Part shown: positions 25,162 to 34,189 of the stretch, piece after piece | How the letters are laid out: the number at the start of each line of letters is the position of its first letter | Numbering within the stretch: the stretch's first letter is position 1 | From: a virus | IMG/VR virus record: IMGVR_UViG_3300043436_004687 | Coordinates: 197,099 to 261,098 of that record | Direction: 5' to 3' (one strand) | Length of the DNA: 64,000 bases | Position numbers and translations under genes: made by a program | Notes under the pieces: model-generated | Told to the model about the DNA's origin: nothing | Databases searched by the model: none | What the model saw: the letters and a program-made list of their open reading frames with translations, nothing else

Positions 25162-26089
25162 TAAATATAATTTTAAAGATACTAGTATTTTTAATGGTAA
25201 AACAACAAATAAATTAAATACTAATTTTTTTGTTGGTGTTGTGGTTTCAAATGATGATAAATCAGATGCTAACAGAATAAGGGTTAGGGTTAGGGGTGTT
25301 GATGATCATTTATCGGATAATGAATTACCATTTTGTTTCCCCATGCAAACTAAGTTTTTTTCTATTACCCCAAAAATTGATGAGGTTGTTTTTATTATAG
25401 TACCATCATCTGAATTTATGCATGTTGATAGAGTGTATTTTGGGCCAGTAATTTCACAACCACAAATGCTGTTAAAAGATACGTTTATAAATGGATCAAC
25501 AAATAGCCTTGACCGTGGATTTTCCCAACAAAGAGTTGCACCATCGACAATACCAGAGAATAAAGGTGTGTTCCCCAATAAAGAAGATGTTTCGATACAA
25601 GGTAGGGATAATGCTGATATAATTTTAAAATCTAAAGAAGTATTACTAAGGGCTGGTAAATTTGAATTAAACACTAAACCTGGAGAAATTCCTAAATTTA
25701 ATTTTGATTCACCAAGTTATATTCAGATTAAGAATAATGTTGTTTTAAATAAAAAAGAAAAGGTAATTGAAAAGGGCGGAGTCATAAATGTTGTTTCAAA
25801 TAAAATAAATCTTTTAACACATAAAAATGGTTCTCCAAAATTTGGGTTAAATGATCCAGAAAGTATGATAAGTGCAAGTGAAATGGAAAAAATATTAGCC
25901 GAGGCACACCCAATGGTGTTTGGTGATTTGTTAGTATCTTATTTGAAATTATTAAGAAATGCTTTTATTGGTCATGTTCACCCATATAATGGTCTTACGG
26001 CAGAGGATTTGTCAGGTAAAAATGATGTTGATAAATATTTAGAATTCGATTTAAATTCAATTTTATCTAGTAATATAAAAATAAATTGA
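25154..26089 (+). CDS. Baseplate hub protein with gp5/VgrG-type OB fold
   Basis: 311 residues. FFVGVVVSNDDKSDANRIRVRVRG near residue 25-50 and following LPFCFPMQTKFF, VVFIIVPSSEF, RVYFGPVISQP match the N-terminal OB fold of T4 gp5, which plugs the tube at the tip. The lysozyme domain of T4 gp5 is missing. The middle (ADIILKSKEVLLRAGKFEL; GGVINVVSNKINLLTHK) is beta-repeat like, as in the needle part; the end is a helical stretch with HVHPYNG. Ends with TGA, one of many genuine TGA stops. Confidence 0.72.
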   Translation: MNNKYNFKDTSIFNGKTTNKLNTNFFVGVVVSNDDKSDANRIRVRVRGVDDHLSDNELPFCFPMQTKFFSITPKIDEVVFIIVPSSEFMHVDRVYFGPVISQPQMLLKDTFINGSTNSLDRGFSQQRVAPSTIPENKGVFPNKEDVSIQGRDNADIILKSKEVLLRAGKFELNTKPGEIPKFNFDSPSYIQIKNNVVLNKKEKVIEKGGVINVVSNKINLLTHKNGSPKFGLNDPESMISASEMEKILAEAHPMVFGDLLVSYLKLLRNAFIGHVHPYNGLTAEDLSGKNDVDKYLEFDLNSILSSNIKIN

Positions 26090-26108
26090 TGGGAGATAAT
26101 AAACGTGG

Positions 26109-26124
26109 ATATTTATAAATAAAT
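26109..26124 (+). promoter_or_regulatory. Late-promoter-like motif
   Basis: ATATTTATAAATAAAT containing the exact T4 late box TATAAATA at 26114-26121, in the 41-base gap before the next virion gene. The box lies only 9 bases before the ATG, so the transcript leader would be very short; a role in translation is the alternative. Confidence 0.45.
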
Positions 26125-26130
26125 AATTAA

Positions 26131-27510
26131 ATGGTTTTAAAAACTTATTTTACTAGAAATAATACAATTATTTCAAATCAAATTACAAATACTGGTCAAA
26201 ACCCAGTTACCGAATTATTTTATGGTTCTCCAGATAGTCAATTATACAGTAGATTCTTATTTCAATTTGATACAACTAGGTTAGAAGAATTTATTAATAA
26301 AGGAATGTTCCCAGATTTGTCTAAGTTTAAACATACTTTAAAAATGACAAATACTGGTTCTTTTGATGCTTCTCTTATGGGTGCAACAACATTTAATAAT
26401 AAAGAAAGAAGTTCTTCATTTGATTTAAACCTTTTTAAGTTAAATCAATCATGGGATGAGGGTGTTGGTTATGATTACTATAAAATGACTTATGTTAACC
26501 AACCAGCTACTATTTCTACGTCACCATCAAATTGGTTTGAATGTAAAACAAATGATGGTTGGGATATTTTAGGTGCCATTTCTGGTTCGCCAATAGCAAC
26601 ACAACATTTTGAACATGGGAATGAAAATGTAAATATGGATATCACACCAATAGTTAACTCATTTTTGACTGGGGTTACAAACAATGGTTTTTGTTTAAGT
26701 TATCCAGAAAGTTTAGAATTAACAATTAGAGATGATTCACAATATGTTGGTTTTTTTACTAGACATTCTCAGACTTTTTATGAACCTTATGTTGAATCTG
26801 TATATGGTGATAGAATTTTAGATAATAGAATCAATTTCTATTTAAATAAAAATAATAAATTATATCTTTACGTTAATGTTGGTGGTAAACCAACTAATTT
26901 GGATTTTTTACCTATTGTAAACGTCTATAATGATAATAATGATATGATACTATCAACAACTGGAAATAGTTCATCACAAGGCGTTTATTATATTGATATA
27001 AACATACCAGAAGATAGTCAAAATGATTGCACAATGTATACCGATATTTGGTCTAATTTATATGTTAATGGAAATCACTTAAATGATATTGAAATGGATT
27101 TTTCTGTAAAAACAGAAGGATATTACAACTTAGGTTCCGATGTAAATGATAATCAAGATTATAAAGTGAGTGTATTAGGAATAAAATTTGGTGAGAAAAT
27201 AAAAAGAGGTGATATAAGAAAAGTTATTGTTAACGCTAAAGTTCCATATACTACAAATACAATATTACCATTAGAAGATATTGAATATAGATTATATGTA
27301 AAAGAAGGTTTCAACCAACTAACTGTAATAGATTACCAACCAATGAATCTCTCAAAAAATCAAAATTATTTTTTACTGGATACTCTTTCACTATTACCCA
27401 ATACATATTATCTTGATATTAGATATAGCAATGATTATGAAGTAAAGGTGTTAGAAAATGTTCTTAGTTTTAATATTGCTAGTGAAGTTAATTTTAGATA
27501 TTCACAATAA
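26131..27510 (+). CDS. Virion structural protein, DNRLRE-like N-terminal half
   Basis: 459 residues, beta-rich, no signal peptide. In the first half the order YSRFLFQFD, FDLNLFKLNQSWDEGVGYD, NWFECKTNDGWD, NVNMDITPIVNSFLTG and NGFCLSYPESLEL resembles DNRLRE-type beta domains of surface proteins. The second half has Ig-like strands. Likely an exposed tail, baseplate or fibre-associated protein. Followed by a host-type promoter at 27515. Confidence 0.65.
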   Translation: MVLKTYFTRNNTIISNQITNTGQNPVTELFYGSPDSQLYSRFLFQFDTTRLEEFINKGMFPDLSKFKHTLKMTNTGSFDASLMGATTFNNKERSSSFDLNLFKLNQSWDEGVGYDYYKMTYVNQPATISTSPSNWFECKTNDGWDILGAISGSPIATQHFEHGNENVNMDITPIVNSFLTGVTNNGFCLSYPESLELTIRDDSQYVGFFTRHSQTFYEPYVESVYGDRILDNRINFYLNKNNKLYLYVNVGGKPTNLDFLPIVNVYNDNNDMILSTTGNSSSQGVYYIDINIPEDSQNDCTMYTDIWSNLYVNGNHLNDIEMDFSVKTEGYYNLGSDVNDNQDYKVSVLGIKFGEKIKRGDIRKVIVNAKVPYTTNTILPLEDIEYRLYVKEGFNQLTVIDYQPMNLSKNQNYFLLDTLSLLPNTYYLDIRYSNDYEVKVLENVLSFNIASEVNFRYSQ

Positions 27511-27514
27511 TTTG

Positions 27515-27545
27515 TTGTAACGTATCATATTACTGTTTATATTTG
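27515..27545 (+). promoter_or_regulatory. Bacteroidota-type promoter
   Basis: TTG at 27515-27517, 20 bases, TATATTTG at 27538-27545. Fourteen bases before the small Cys-rich gene at 27559 and likely also reads through the tRNA at 27808. Confidence 0.68.
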
Positions 27546-27558
27546 CAAAAAGATATAA

Positions 27559-27774
27559 ATGGAAGATATAGTAAAAATTAAAGGTTGTTATCATACTTGT
27601 CCTTTTTTCAGTAATAATCAAGATGGTATGTATTGTGGTCATTCTTATTTTGAAAATAAAGAAGCGTATTCAAATTTTATTATTAATCATGATAATTCAA
27701 AAAATGGTAAAATACCTTTAGAATGTCCATTAAGAAATGAATCAATTACAATTAAATATGAATTAAATATTTAA
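27559..27774 (+). CDS. Small Cys/His-rich protein, 71 aa
   Basis: GCYHTCPFF, MYCGHSYF, NHDNSKNGKIPLECPLRN: four Cys and three His in a spacing typical for a small zinc-binding fold. The C-terminal ECPL is also found as SCPL in the minus-strand protein at 60044, so both may belong to one family. Role unknown. Directly upstream of the tRNA. Confidence 0.65.
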   Translation: MEDIVKIKGCYHTCPFFSNNQDGMYCGHSYFENKEAYSNFIINHDNSKNGKIPLECPLRNESITIKYELNI

Positions 27775-27807
27775 TAAAAAATATAATTAGTTATATTTAT
27801 AATATAT

Positions 27808-27878
27808 TGCGGTTTAGTGTAATTGGTAACATAACGGGCTCATAACCCGAAGTCGAGGTTCGAGTCCTCAATCCGCTA
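27808..27878 (+). tRNA. tRNA-Met (CAT), initiator-like
   Basis: Folds as a tRNA: U8, D arm GTGT/ACAT with AATTGGTA loop, anticodon arm CGGG-CTCATAA-CCCG with CAT at 27841-27843, T loop TTCGAGT. The anticodon stem has the three consecutive G-C pairs that mark initiator tRNAs, and position 1-72 is an unpaired T-T, again initiator-like. The 11-24 pair is T-A, which is elongator-like. A T-T mismatch also occurs at 6-67. CCA is not encoded. Could be an initiator, an elongator or, with lysidine, an Ile tRNA. Confidence 0.85.
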
Positions 27879-27991
27879 CAAATCAAGGTTAATACCGAAT
27901 TGGCATTGAGCATTAAAAAGCTTTAGAATTATCTTTAATGGTAATAAAAATGTTAGTTCAAAATAATAACAATTATTTAAATTAATTAAAA
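27879..27991 (+). other. Spacer after tRNA with one hairpin
   Basis: 113 bases without a gene. A hairpin CATTAAAAAG / CTTTAATG lies around 27912-27937. It may be the 3' trailer of the tRNA transcript or leader of the 27992 gene. No second tRNA was found here. Confidence 0.35.
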
Positions 27992-28819
27992 ATGAATCTA
28001 AATTATGCCGCATCTAATAAGATGCCAGAAGCTTTTGTTGCAATAAACAAAAGCAGAATTAAATCGTATGATAATATACGACCAGAAACTTTAGTGTCTT
28101 ATCTATCAGATAAAACCGAATTTCAATTAGAATTGTTCAATCCAACTCAAGAAACAATTTTAGCAAAAATAAAAATAGATAATAAAAATATTTCACAAGG
28201 TGGTCTAATATTAAAACCTGGTGAAAGAATTTTTTTAGAACGTTATCTCGATATCCCTAATAAATTTTTATTTGAAACTTATGAAGTTGAGGGTGATAAT
28301 TCACAAGTTCAGGAAGCAATAAAAAATAATGGTGGTATATTAGTAGAATTTTTTAAGGAACAATATATTAATTCTAATTTTAATCATTTACCTTGGAAAA
28401 ATAATGGGTTTAATCCAATAGCACCTTATTATCAACCCTATAACACTAATGATTATTATTACAATAACACAACTAATTTTAATGTTTCTGACAATTATAA
28501 CCTTACATCAAATTTAAATGCATCTGTGGGGTTTTCCAACCAATCTAATGACCTTAATTCAAGAAGATTAGTTAAAAGCAAAAAAACTATTGAGACTGGT
28601 AAGATAGAAGTAGGTGGTAGTTCTAATCAAAATTTTAAATCTGTTGACAAAGAATTTAGTTTTTTTTCGTTCCATAAAGTAAATTTAAGAATATTACCCT
28701 TATCACATAAAATTTCGGATACTTCTGAAGTAGTTAAGGTTGCAAAGTACTGCACGTCTTGTGGGTATAAAGTTCACTATAAGGATAAATATTGTGGGCA
28801 ATGTGGTAATAAACTATAA
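27992..28819 (+). CDS. Virion-type protein with C-terminal zinc ribbon
   Basis: 275 residues. Residues 1-115 form a beta-rich domain (FVAINKSRIKSYDN; ERIFLERYLDIPNKFLFETY), 120-190 are Asn/Tyr-rich and disordered (YYQPYNTNDYYYNNTTN), and residues 250-275 are a zinc ribbon: YCTSCGYKVHYKDKYCGQCG (CxxC, 13 residues, CxxC). Such a ribbon on a structural-looking protein could act as nucleic-acid or partner clamp. Last plus-strand gene before the convergent terminator. Confidence 0.7.
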   Translation: MNLNYAASNKMPEAFVAINKSRIKSYDNIRPETLVSYLSDKTEFQLELFNPTQETILAKIKIDNKNISQGGLILKPGERIFLERYLDIPNKFLFETYEVEGDNSQVQEAIKNNGGILVEFFKEQYINSNFNHLPWKNNGFNPIAPYYQPYNTNDYYYNNTTNFNVSDNYNLTSNLNASVGFSNQSNDLNSRRLVKSKKTIETGKIEVGGSSNQNFKSVDKEFSFFSFHKVNLRILPLSHKISDTSEVVKVAKYCTSCGYKVHYKDKYCGQCGNKL

Positions 28820-28857
28820 TGTTCTAAATTACAAATAAAATATAAACCTTGATATGT

Positions 28858-28885
28858 AAAATGGGATCTAAATTAGATCCCATTT
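28858..28885. terminator. Bidirectional terminator between convergent operons
   Basis: Palindrome AAATGGGATCTAA / TTAGATCCCATTT with A and T flanks. It ends the plus-strand run and, on the other strand, overlaps the stop of the 28884-29516 gene. Confidence 0.82.
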
Positions 28886-29516
28886 ATATTTTAAATAATT
28901 TAGACAAGTCTTTTAATACCCAATTAGGAATGTCATCTTCTGGTAAATTATCATTAGTTACCGAACCCTTAACCCATTCTGCAATATCACTTATTTCATT
29001 AAAATCAAAACCTAATTCTTTATCTATTTTTTTATTTAAATCTAAAAACTCTGGTTTGGTTTTAAATTCAGACCAAGTTTTACTTTGACCATTTTTAATG
29101 ACCCCCATTAAAAAAGACTTAATGATGGGATTTTTAATATTCTCAATAACATTTAAGTTTAAATGTCTGTTTTTGCTTTCTTGATGTTTATTATAATCAA
29201 AATTAAAATGTTTGTCTAACTTATCTCTCATTTTAACGCCATCTGGAGTTAATGAAGATCTTTCTAAATTTTCATAACCATAAATCCCAGCAAGATGTTT
29301 CATTATCATTTGCCCATATCCAAAACCTTTAATTTTAGTTTCTATGTTATCAATGTAAACTTTATTATCATATTTTGAAAAATCAGCATATGCTAATAAT
29401 TCATCTCCCTTGGTGAGGTAAATTACCATATAATCTTGACCTTTATAATGATCTTTCGATTCAATATTAAAAGTGAGTTTATCTTCTAATGCTTCTATTA
29501 ATAGTTTTCTAATCAT
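28884..29516 (-). CDS. GNAT-like protein, 210 aa
   Basis: The N-terminal half suggests a GNAT acyltransferase: LLAYADFSKYDNKVYIDNIETKIKGFGYGQMIMKHLAGIYGYENLE has the strand-loop-helix with a shortened acetyl-CoA loop (KGFGYG). The C-terminal half is helical (PIIKSFLMGVIKNGQ; WVLKDLSKLFKI). Start overlaps the stop of the upstream gene (ATGA), so translation is coupled. Substrate unknown; may modify a host or phage protein. Confidence 0.5.
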   Translation of the reverse strand: MIRKLLIEALEDKLTFNIESKDHYKGQDYMVIYLTKGDELLAYADFSKYDNKVYIDNIETKIKGFGYGQMIMKHLAGIYGYENLERSSLTPDGVKMRDKLDKHFNFDYNKHQESKNRHLNLNVIENIKNPIIKSFLMGVIKNGQSKTWSEFKTKPEFLDLNKKIDKELGFDFNEISDIAEWVKGSVTNDNLPEDDIPNWVLKDLSKLFKI

Positions 29517-30556
29517 GAATAATAACTATCATAAACTTCTCCTGTTAATCCGAAATCTATTATCACCAAATCATCTTCACCATTCCTTTTCACTATACCG
29601 TAACTATTCAATTTACCAAAATCTCCAGGTCCATTACCAACATTCGATATAAAATCCATTATTAAACTTGTAAAATGATTCTCATTCAAATATTCAACTA
29701 ACTCTTTAGGTTGCCTATATAAGATTTGTTTACCCTTCTGATTACTCCAAAAATTAGATAAATATTCATACATATCCTTAATTTTACATTCAGCCAATCT
29801 TTCAAAATCACTATTATTGACTTTTTTAGCTAATTCCATTTCTACCCATAAAAATTCTGGGTGAAAATCAAATATCTTAGCTAATAAGTTATTGAAGTAA
29901 GTATGTTGCCCATAATCAGCTTCAACTTCATTTTGTGCCAATCCCTTTTTATTCTTAGCTAATTTTAAAACTTTTTCATCATCTATTTTATAAACAATTC
30001 TAGAACTACCAGAAGAAATTCTAGTTAATTCTCTTTCACAATAATCAATTCTTTGGTTAAATGTGGTTAAACTTTTAAAATGTTCCATGTTAAAAGATTT
30101 TGGATAATCTTCAATTAAAACATTTTCATTTATATTTTTTTCGTGGTAAACAAAAGCGGTTATCTCATCTAAACCATTTAATATTGCATTGCTTATCCTA
30201 TGATGCCCATCAATGATAAAATAAAATTGATTATATTTAACTAATTCAGCGTTGGTATTAACATCTACCTTATCAGTTGATTTAAGGTTGTCTACTGCAA
30301 CATTTAATTGTGTTGGTACAATTAGTTTAACATTAACAGTTTCTTTCTTAAAACCTTTGCTATTGCGTTTTTCAATATCTTCAAAAGCATTTTTAGTTAT
30401 CTTTAATATGGTTTCAATATCTGGGACCTCATTAAAGAATATTTTATCTGTTGGTATTTTAGGGTAAGTAGATTTATTAGCTAATTTTAAAGCATTTAAA
30501 TCTTTCTTCGTTAAAACCTCATTTATTAATGAGTTATATATTTTACTTAACTTCAT
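29513..30556 (-). CDS. ParB-like / protein-kinase-like fusion
   Basis: 347 residues. Residues 72-140 resemble a ParB/sulfiredoxin-type domain: VNVKLIVPTQL, then FYFIIDGHHRISNAILNGLDEITAFVY with the DGHHR signature (116-120). Residues 175-347 resemble a kinase lobe: ISSGSSRIVYKIDDEKVLKLAKN (Gly loop and Lys), AQNEVEA (Glu), LWVEMELAKKV (hinge) and IIDFGLT (DFG, 334-336). No clear HRD catalytic loop was seen, so activity is doubtful. Ends with TGA in an ATGA overlap with the GNAT-like gene. Similar domains are known in phages; the fusion and the coupled GNAT suggest a host- or virion-modification role. Confidence 0.65.
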   Translation of the reverse strand: MKLSKIYNSLINEVLTKKDLNALKLANKSTYPKIPTDKIFFNEVPDIETILKITKNAFEDIEKRNSKGFKKETVNVKLIVPTQLNVAVDNLKSTDKVDVNTNAELVKYNQFYFIIDGHHRISNAILNGLDEITAFVYHEKNINENVLIEDYPKSFNMEHFKSLTTFNQRIDYCERELTRISSGSSRIVYKIDDEKVLKLAKNKKGLAQNEVEADYGQHTYFNNLLAKIFDFHPEFLWVEMELAKKVNNSDFERLAECKIKDMYEYLSNFWSNQKGKQILYRQPKELVEYLNENHFTSLIMDFISNVGNGPGDFGKLNSYGIVKRNGEDDLVIIDFGLTGEVYDSYYS

Positions 30557-30579
30557 TTTATCTATATAATAATAAATAT

Positions 30580-32274
30580 CTAATTTTCTAAATTTAATTC
30601 AAATTTAAATAACCCACAATCCCATATTCTATCAAAACCTAATTCTATCATTAATTCCTTTTCAGTCTTGTTAAAATCTAAATCTGGGTATCTTTTTCTC
30701 AAAGCATTTTTCCCAAAACCAAATTTATGTAGTCTTTTGGATCTAGAAATGTTACTTTTAAAATATTTATAATCTGGTAATAAAGTTTTATTCAAACTAA
30801 ACCCTAATTTTGTATACATATTATCATTTTTATCTAAGACCCATCTAACATCGCCAAAGCTAATTATTTTATTGGGTTTATAATTATTTATAAAATATTT
30901 TAATAATTTACCAGCAATCCCAACCACTTTATAATTTGTGTTTGTTGCAAATCTAGTTAAATCATAATGATTTTTATTATTTTTTAGATTAACCATACTC
31001 CTTTTATTATCAAAACTCATTACAGCAACTAATTCATCATTATAAATGGCTCCTAAATTTATATTAGAATTACTTTTCCCTTGGATATGATACAATTCTA
31101 AAAATATGTTTTTAGTTTCGTTATCAATTTCAATAATTTCACATTTTCTAGCACCAATTATTTTTGAATTATTTTTATTTATTAAATGTGATATTTTATT
31201 TAGAACCAATCCTTTGTTTTTAATCCATTCATCCTCAAATATGTGTATTAATTTATACCCATTTTCATTCATTAGTTTCGTTTTATTCAAATGGAAATTT
31301 TTATCTTTACCCATTCTCTCAGTATGGTAATACAATCCATTAAATTCAATTCCTAATTTATGTTCTGGTAACAAAATATCAATCTCAATTCCATTTAATA
31401 ATTTTTTATCATTGATATTTATTTCGCAACCTAAATTAATTAAATATTCTTGAATAGTTTCTTGTGCTTTGGAAGTGAATTTATGTTCATGGTTTTTAAG
31501 ATTTTTATTATAACTATCTTGTAATTTTTTTCTACAACTATTGGAAACCATTTTACTGGAAGGATATCTTAACTTATATTCCATTACTCCAATATTATGT
31601 GTTTTTAAATGTTTGGTGTTTAAAAATTTCATTTTATAGCCACATATTTCACAAATTACATTATCTTCTTTAAGTGAATTTAATTTTTTATATTTGGGGT
31701 GAAATTTAATATCTTCTGGGAAGATATTCAAATAATCTATTATACTTACATTGTGGTTATTTTTCAAATGTACTTCAAAACAACCAGTTTTATTAGTTAG
31801 ATCTAAAGTTTCCCAATTACATAACTTACATTTTCTAGTTTCTTTTTTATCTATTTCGATTATGTCAATATATTCCTCATACCATTTTTTTCCGTGGGTA
31901 TATTCATATCTTTTTTTCGCATAAGTTGTTTTTGGATAATCAATATCACCATATGTTTTTAAAATATGGTCGGTTAAAATACCTTTTTCATTATTAATAT
32001 CTTTGAATGTTATATCAGTTTTTTTACATTTTGCAATTAATTGTTTATCTTTTGATGAATAAACAATCATCCTAAATTCCTCAATTTCTTTGCTATTTAA
32101 ACCTCTATTAGCACCAGGTATTTTTATTTCTACATTATTTTTAAGTAAAATATTTTTAATTCTTAATAAACCTAATTTATGTTCCTTTGATATTATACTT
32201 TGTCTTTTTTTATCTTCAGTATATTTTTTTACTATTTCTTTTTCTTCTTCTAGTGTTACTGTTCTTCCTATCAT
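30580..32274 (-). CDS. Free-standing EDxHD-type homing endonuclease with zinc fingers
   Basis: 564 residues from ATG 32274 (IGRTVTLEEEKE), preferred to an upstream start. Order: an N-terminal helix-turn-helix-like region, two C2H2/CxxC fingers (CKLCNWET ... HLKNNH and CEICGYK ... HLKTH), then a Vsr-like nuclease core EIDILLPEHKLGIEFNGLYYH, FHLNKTKLMNENGYKLIHIFEDEW, and a C-terminal domain with FGDVRWVLDKNDNMYTKLGF. This is the PD-(D/E)XK-derived EDxHD family to which several phage homing enzymes belong. Inserted between the capsid terminator and the ParB/kinase gene; own operon end at 30580. Confidence 0.78.
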   Translation of the reverse strand: MIGRTVTLEEEKEIVKKYTEDKKRQSIISKEHKLGLLRIKNILLKNNVEIKIPGANRGLNSKEIEEFRMIVYSSKDKQLIAKCKKTDITFKDINNEKGILTDHILKTYGDIDYPKTTYAKKRYEYTHGKKWYEEYIDIIEIDKKETRKCKLCNWETLDLTNKTGCFEVHLKNNHNVSIIDYLNIFPEDIKFHPKYKKLNSLKEDNVICEICGYKMKFLNTKHLKTHNIGVMEYKLRYPSSKMVSNSCRKKLQDSYNKNLKNHEHKFTSKAQETIQEYLINLGCEININDKKLLNGIEIDILLPEHKLGIEFNGLYYHTERMGKDKNFHLNKTKLMNENGYKLIHIFEDEWIKNKGLVLNKISHLINKNNSKIIGARKCEIIEIDNETKNIFLELYHIQGKSNSNINLGAIYNDELVAVMSFDNKRSMVNLKNNKNHYDLTRFATNTNYKVVGIAGKLLKYFINNYKPNKIISFGDVRWVLDKNDNMYTKLGFSLNKTLLPDYKYFKSNISRSKRLHKFGFGKNALRKRYPDLDFNKTEKELMIELGFDRIWDCGLFKFELNLEN

Positions 32275-32364
32275 AATTATTAATTTGTACAAATATATTG
32301 ATAATTACTTTATAATCCTAATTAATTATATTAATTTTTTGGAAGATAAGGGTAGCCATAAATA

Positions 32365-32393
32365 AAAATGCGATAACTTAGTTATCGCATTTT
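32365..32393 (-). terminator. Terminator of the capsid gene
   Basis: AAAATGCGATAAC / GTTATCGCATTTT palindrome, 24 bases after the capsid stop codon on the minus strand. Confidence 0.88.
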
Positions 32394-32416
32394 AAATCAA
32401 TTATTTATAAATATTA

Positions 32417-34171
32417 TTATCTTAATTCTTTCAAATCAAAAGTAACAATACCATCTACATTTACAACACCATAGAATCTATTATTAACCAATTTACTTGC
32501 GTAACGTGTCATAATACCTTTAACATTTGAGAAATTCATGAAATTTGTCATTGTTGGAGTTAATTGTAAAGGAACGTAAGGAGCATAGATATAACCAGTA
32601 TCTAATAAAGATTTACCTTTATGACCTATAATCATTGATCCCGCAGGAGAATAAGGGTCAGAGTATACTTGGTATCTACCAGCTAATGAACCTACTTTTT
32701 CAATACCCATGTTAAATGTATCTTGCTCAGCAGATGCATCACTTACGTGGAAGTATTCTAAGTCATTGAAGATAGCTGCGATTTCAGAAGAAACTACAAG
32801 GAAGTTTGCACCACCTCTAAGAGTTGACTTGTGAATTTGAGCAGAAATCTGATTTACTTTAGTAATTAAAGTTTGATTCCAGTCTTTTTGAGTATAAGCA
32901 TTACTAGCTTGAGCAGTCTTTCTCCAACCATTGTAATCCCATCTCAATTGCCAAGCAGCACCTTTTCTAAGGTCTTTAAGAACCTCTCTATCAATTTCAG
33001 CAGCAACTTGTTCTGACAACATAGCTGTCAATTCTGCTTCTGCATCGATATTATGGAAAGCACTAACGTCTTGAGCAAGCTCTGGAGACCATGTAGCTCT
33101 TAATTTTCTTTCAACAACTGATACAACAATATCTTCTAATTTGAAAGACACTTCACCCATTTCAGATTCATTCTCAAGTGTTGCGTATCTTGCCCAAGAT
33201 GCTACGAATGTAGTATTTGAAGCAGTGAATGCAGATGCACCGATATAACCGTCATAAGTTTGAGTACCGTTAGCAGCAGATGGTTGAGATAAATCTAAAT
33301 CTAAATACATTACACCATTAGCATCACAAATATCGTCGTATTGAACAAGTCCTTTACCGTATTTTTGAGTTACTACTCTAAATGGTACTTCAGCATTAGC
33401 CGCTACAAGAACATTTCCATTTGGATCTGTGATGTTAGCACCACCATTTTTAACTATTTTCAAAGAAGCTAAGAAAGCTTCTGAATCCATTTCATTACCA
33501 TCTGGACCAGTCAATCTACCTTTATTAGTAGAAGAGAAACCTTCAACGGCAATCATTACGTTTCTTACTGTACCATCAGTAGATGCTTTCAATGTAACCC
33601 CAGCAGCGCTAGTAAAAGTACCATCAGTACCTAAAGCTACTGGTTTAGCAGTACCAGCTACAATTGTGATTTCACCTTTTGATTGGTCAAATAAACCATC
33701 ATTATAATAAATATCGTAAAGATTTTTAGCGTTGAATGTAGTTGTAGTACATGCACTTGATACACAATCTGGCAATGCTCTAGACATTGAAGTATGTGAT
33801 TGAGTTACATTTCCTGAACCGTCAGTTCCAGCTACTCTATTAGATATTACTGGAACGAAGAAGAACATTTTACCAATAGGCATGTTCATCGCTTGTACTG
33901 ATACAATTTCATTAGCCAATAATTTAGAGAAAACTCTACGTACAATTGGGAATACAACAGTCTCAAAAGAACCTGAACTATCAGCAGTTGTTGATTCGTT
34001 CATCAAGAAAGACGCTTGATTCTCAAAAATTTGTGCAATGTTTTCTTTTACGTGACCTTTAAGACCATCTAAGAATCCTAAGCTATCCCATCTGTTTTGA
34101 ACAGCTTCACGGATAGTTTTATTGTGATTATAGGCAATATTACCTACTTGACCACTAGTTAATAAACTCAT
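32417..34171 (-). CDS. Major capsid protein, gp23-like
   Basis: 584 residues. N-terminus SLLTSGQVGNIAYNHNKTIREAVQNRW, then NIAQIFENQASFLMNES and FETVVFPIVRRVFSKLLANEIVSVQAMNMPIGKMFFFVPVIS match T4 gp23, whose N-terminal peptide is removed by the prohead protease. Later YATLENESEMGEVSFKLEDIVVSVVERKLRATWSPELAQDV and the conserved end region with YVPLQLTPTMTNF complete the HK97-type fold with an insertion (about 150-330, Gly/Thr-rich). Preceded by scaffold gene with 18-base gap, in the T4 order 21-22-23. Confidence 0.93.
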   Translation of the reverse strand: MSLLTSGQVGNIAYNHNKTIREAVQNRWDSLGFLDGLKGHVKENIAQIFENQASFLMNESTTADSSGSFETVVFPIVRRVFSKLLANEIVSVQAMNMPIGKMFFFVPVISNRVAGTDGSGNVTQSHTSMSRALPDCVSSACTTTTFNAKNLYDIYYNDGLFDQSKGEITIVAGTAKPVALGTDGTFTSAAGVTLKASTDGTVRNVMIAVEGFSSTNKGRLTGPDGNEMDSEAFLASLKIVKNGGANITDPNGNVLVAANAEVPFRVVTQKYGKGLVQYDDICDANGVMYLDLDLSQPSAANGTQTYDGYIGASAFTASNTTFVASWARYATLENESEMGEVSFKLEDIVVSVVERKLRATWSPELAQDVSAFHNIDAEAELTAMLSEQVAAEIDREVLKDLRKGAAWQLRWDYNGWRKTAQASNAYTQKDWNQTLITKVNQISAQIHKSTLRGGANFLVVSSEIAAIFNDLEYFHVSDASAEQDTFNMGIEKVGSLAGRYQVYSDPYSPAGSMIIGHKGKSLLDTGYIYAPYVPLQLTPTMTNFMNFSNVKGIMTRYASKLVNNRFYGVVNVDGIVTFDLKELR

Positions 34172-34189
34172 ATTAATTTGTTTTAGTTT

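Noticed and set aside
28849-29088. 79-aa plus-strand frame
   Set aside because: Antisense to the GNAT-like gene and spanning the bidirectional terminator.
33429-33707. 92-aa plus-strand frame
   Set aside because: Shadow of the major capsid gene.
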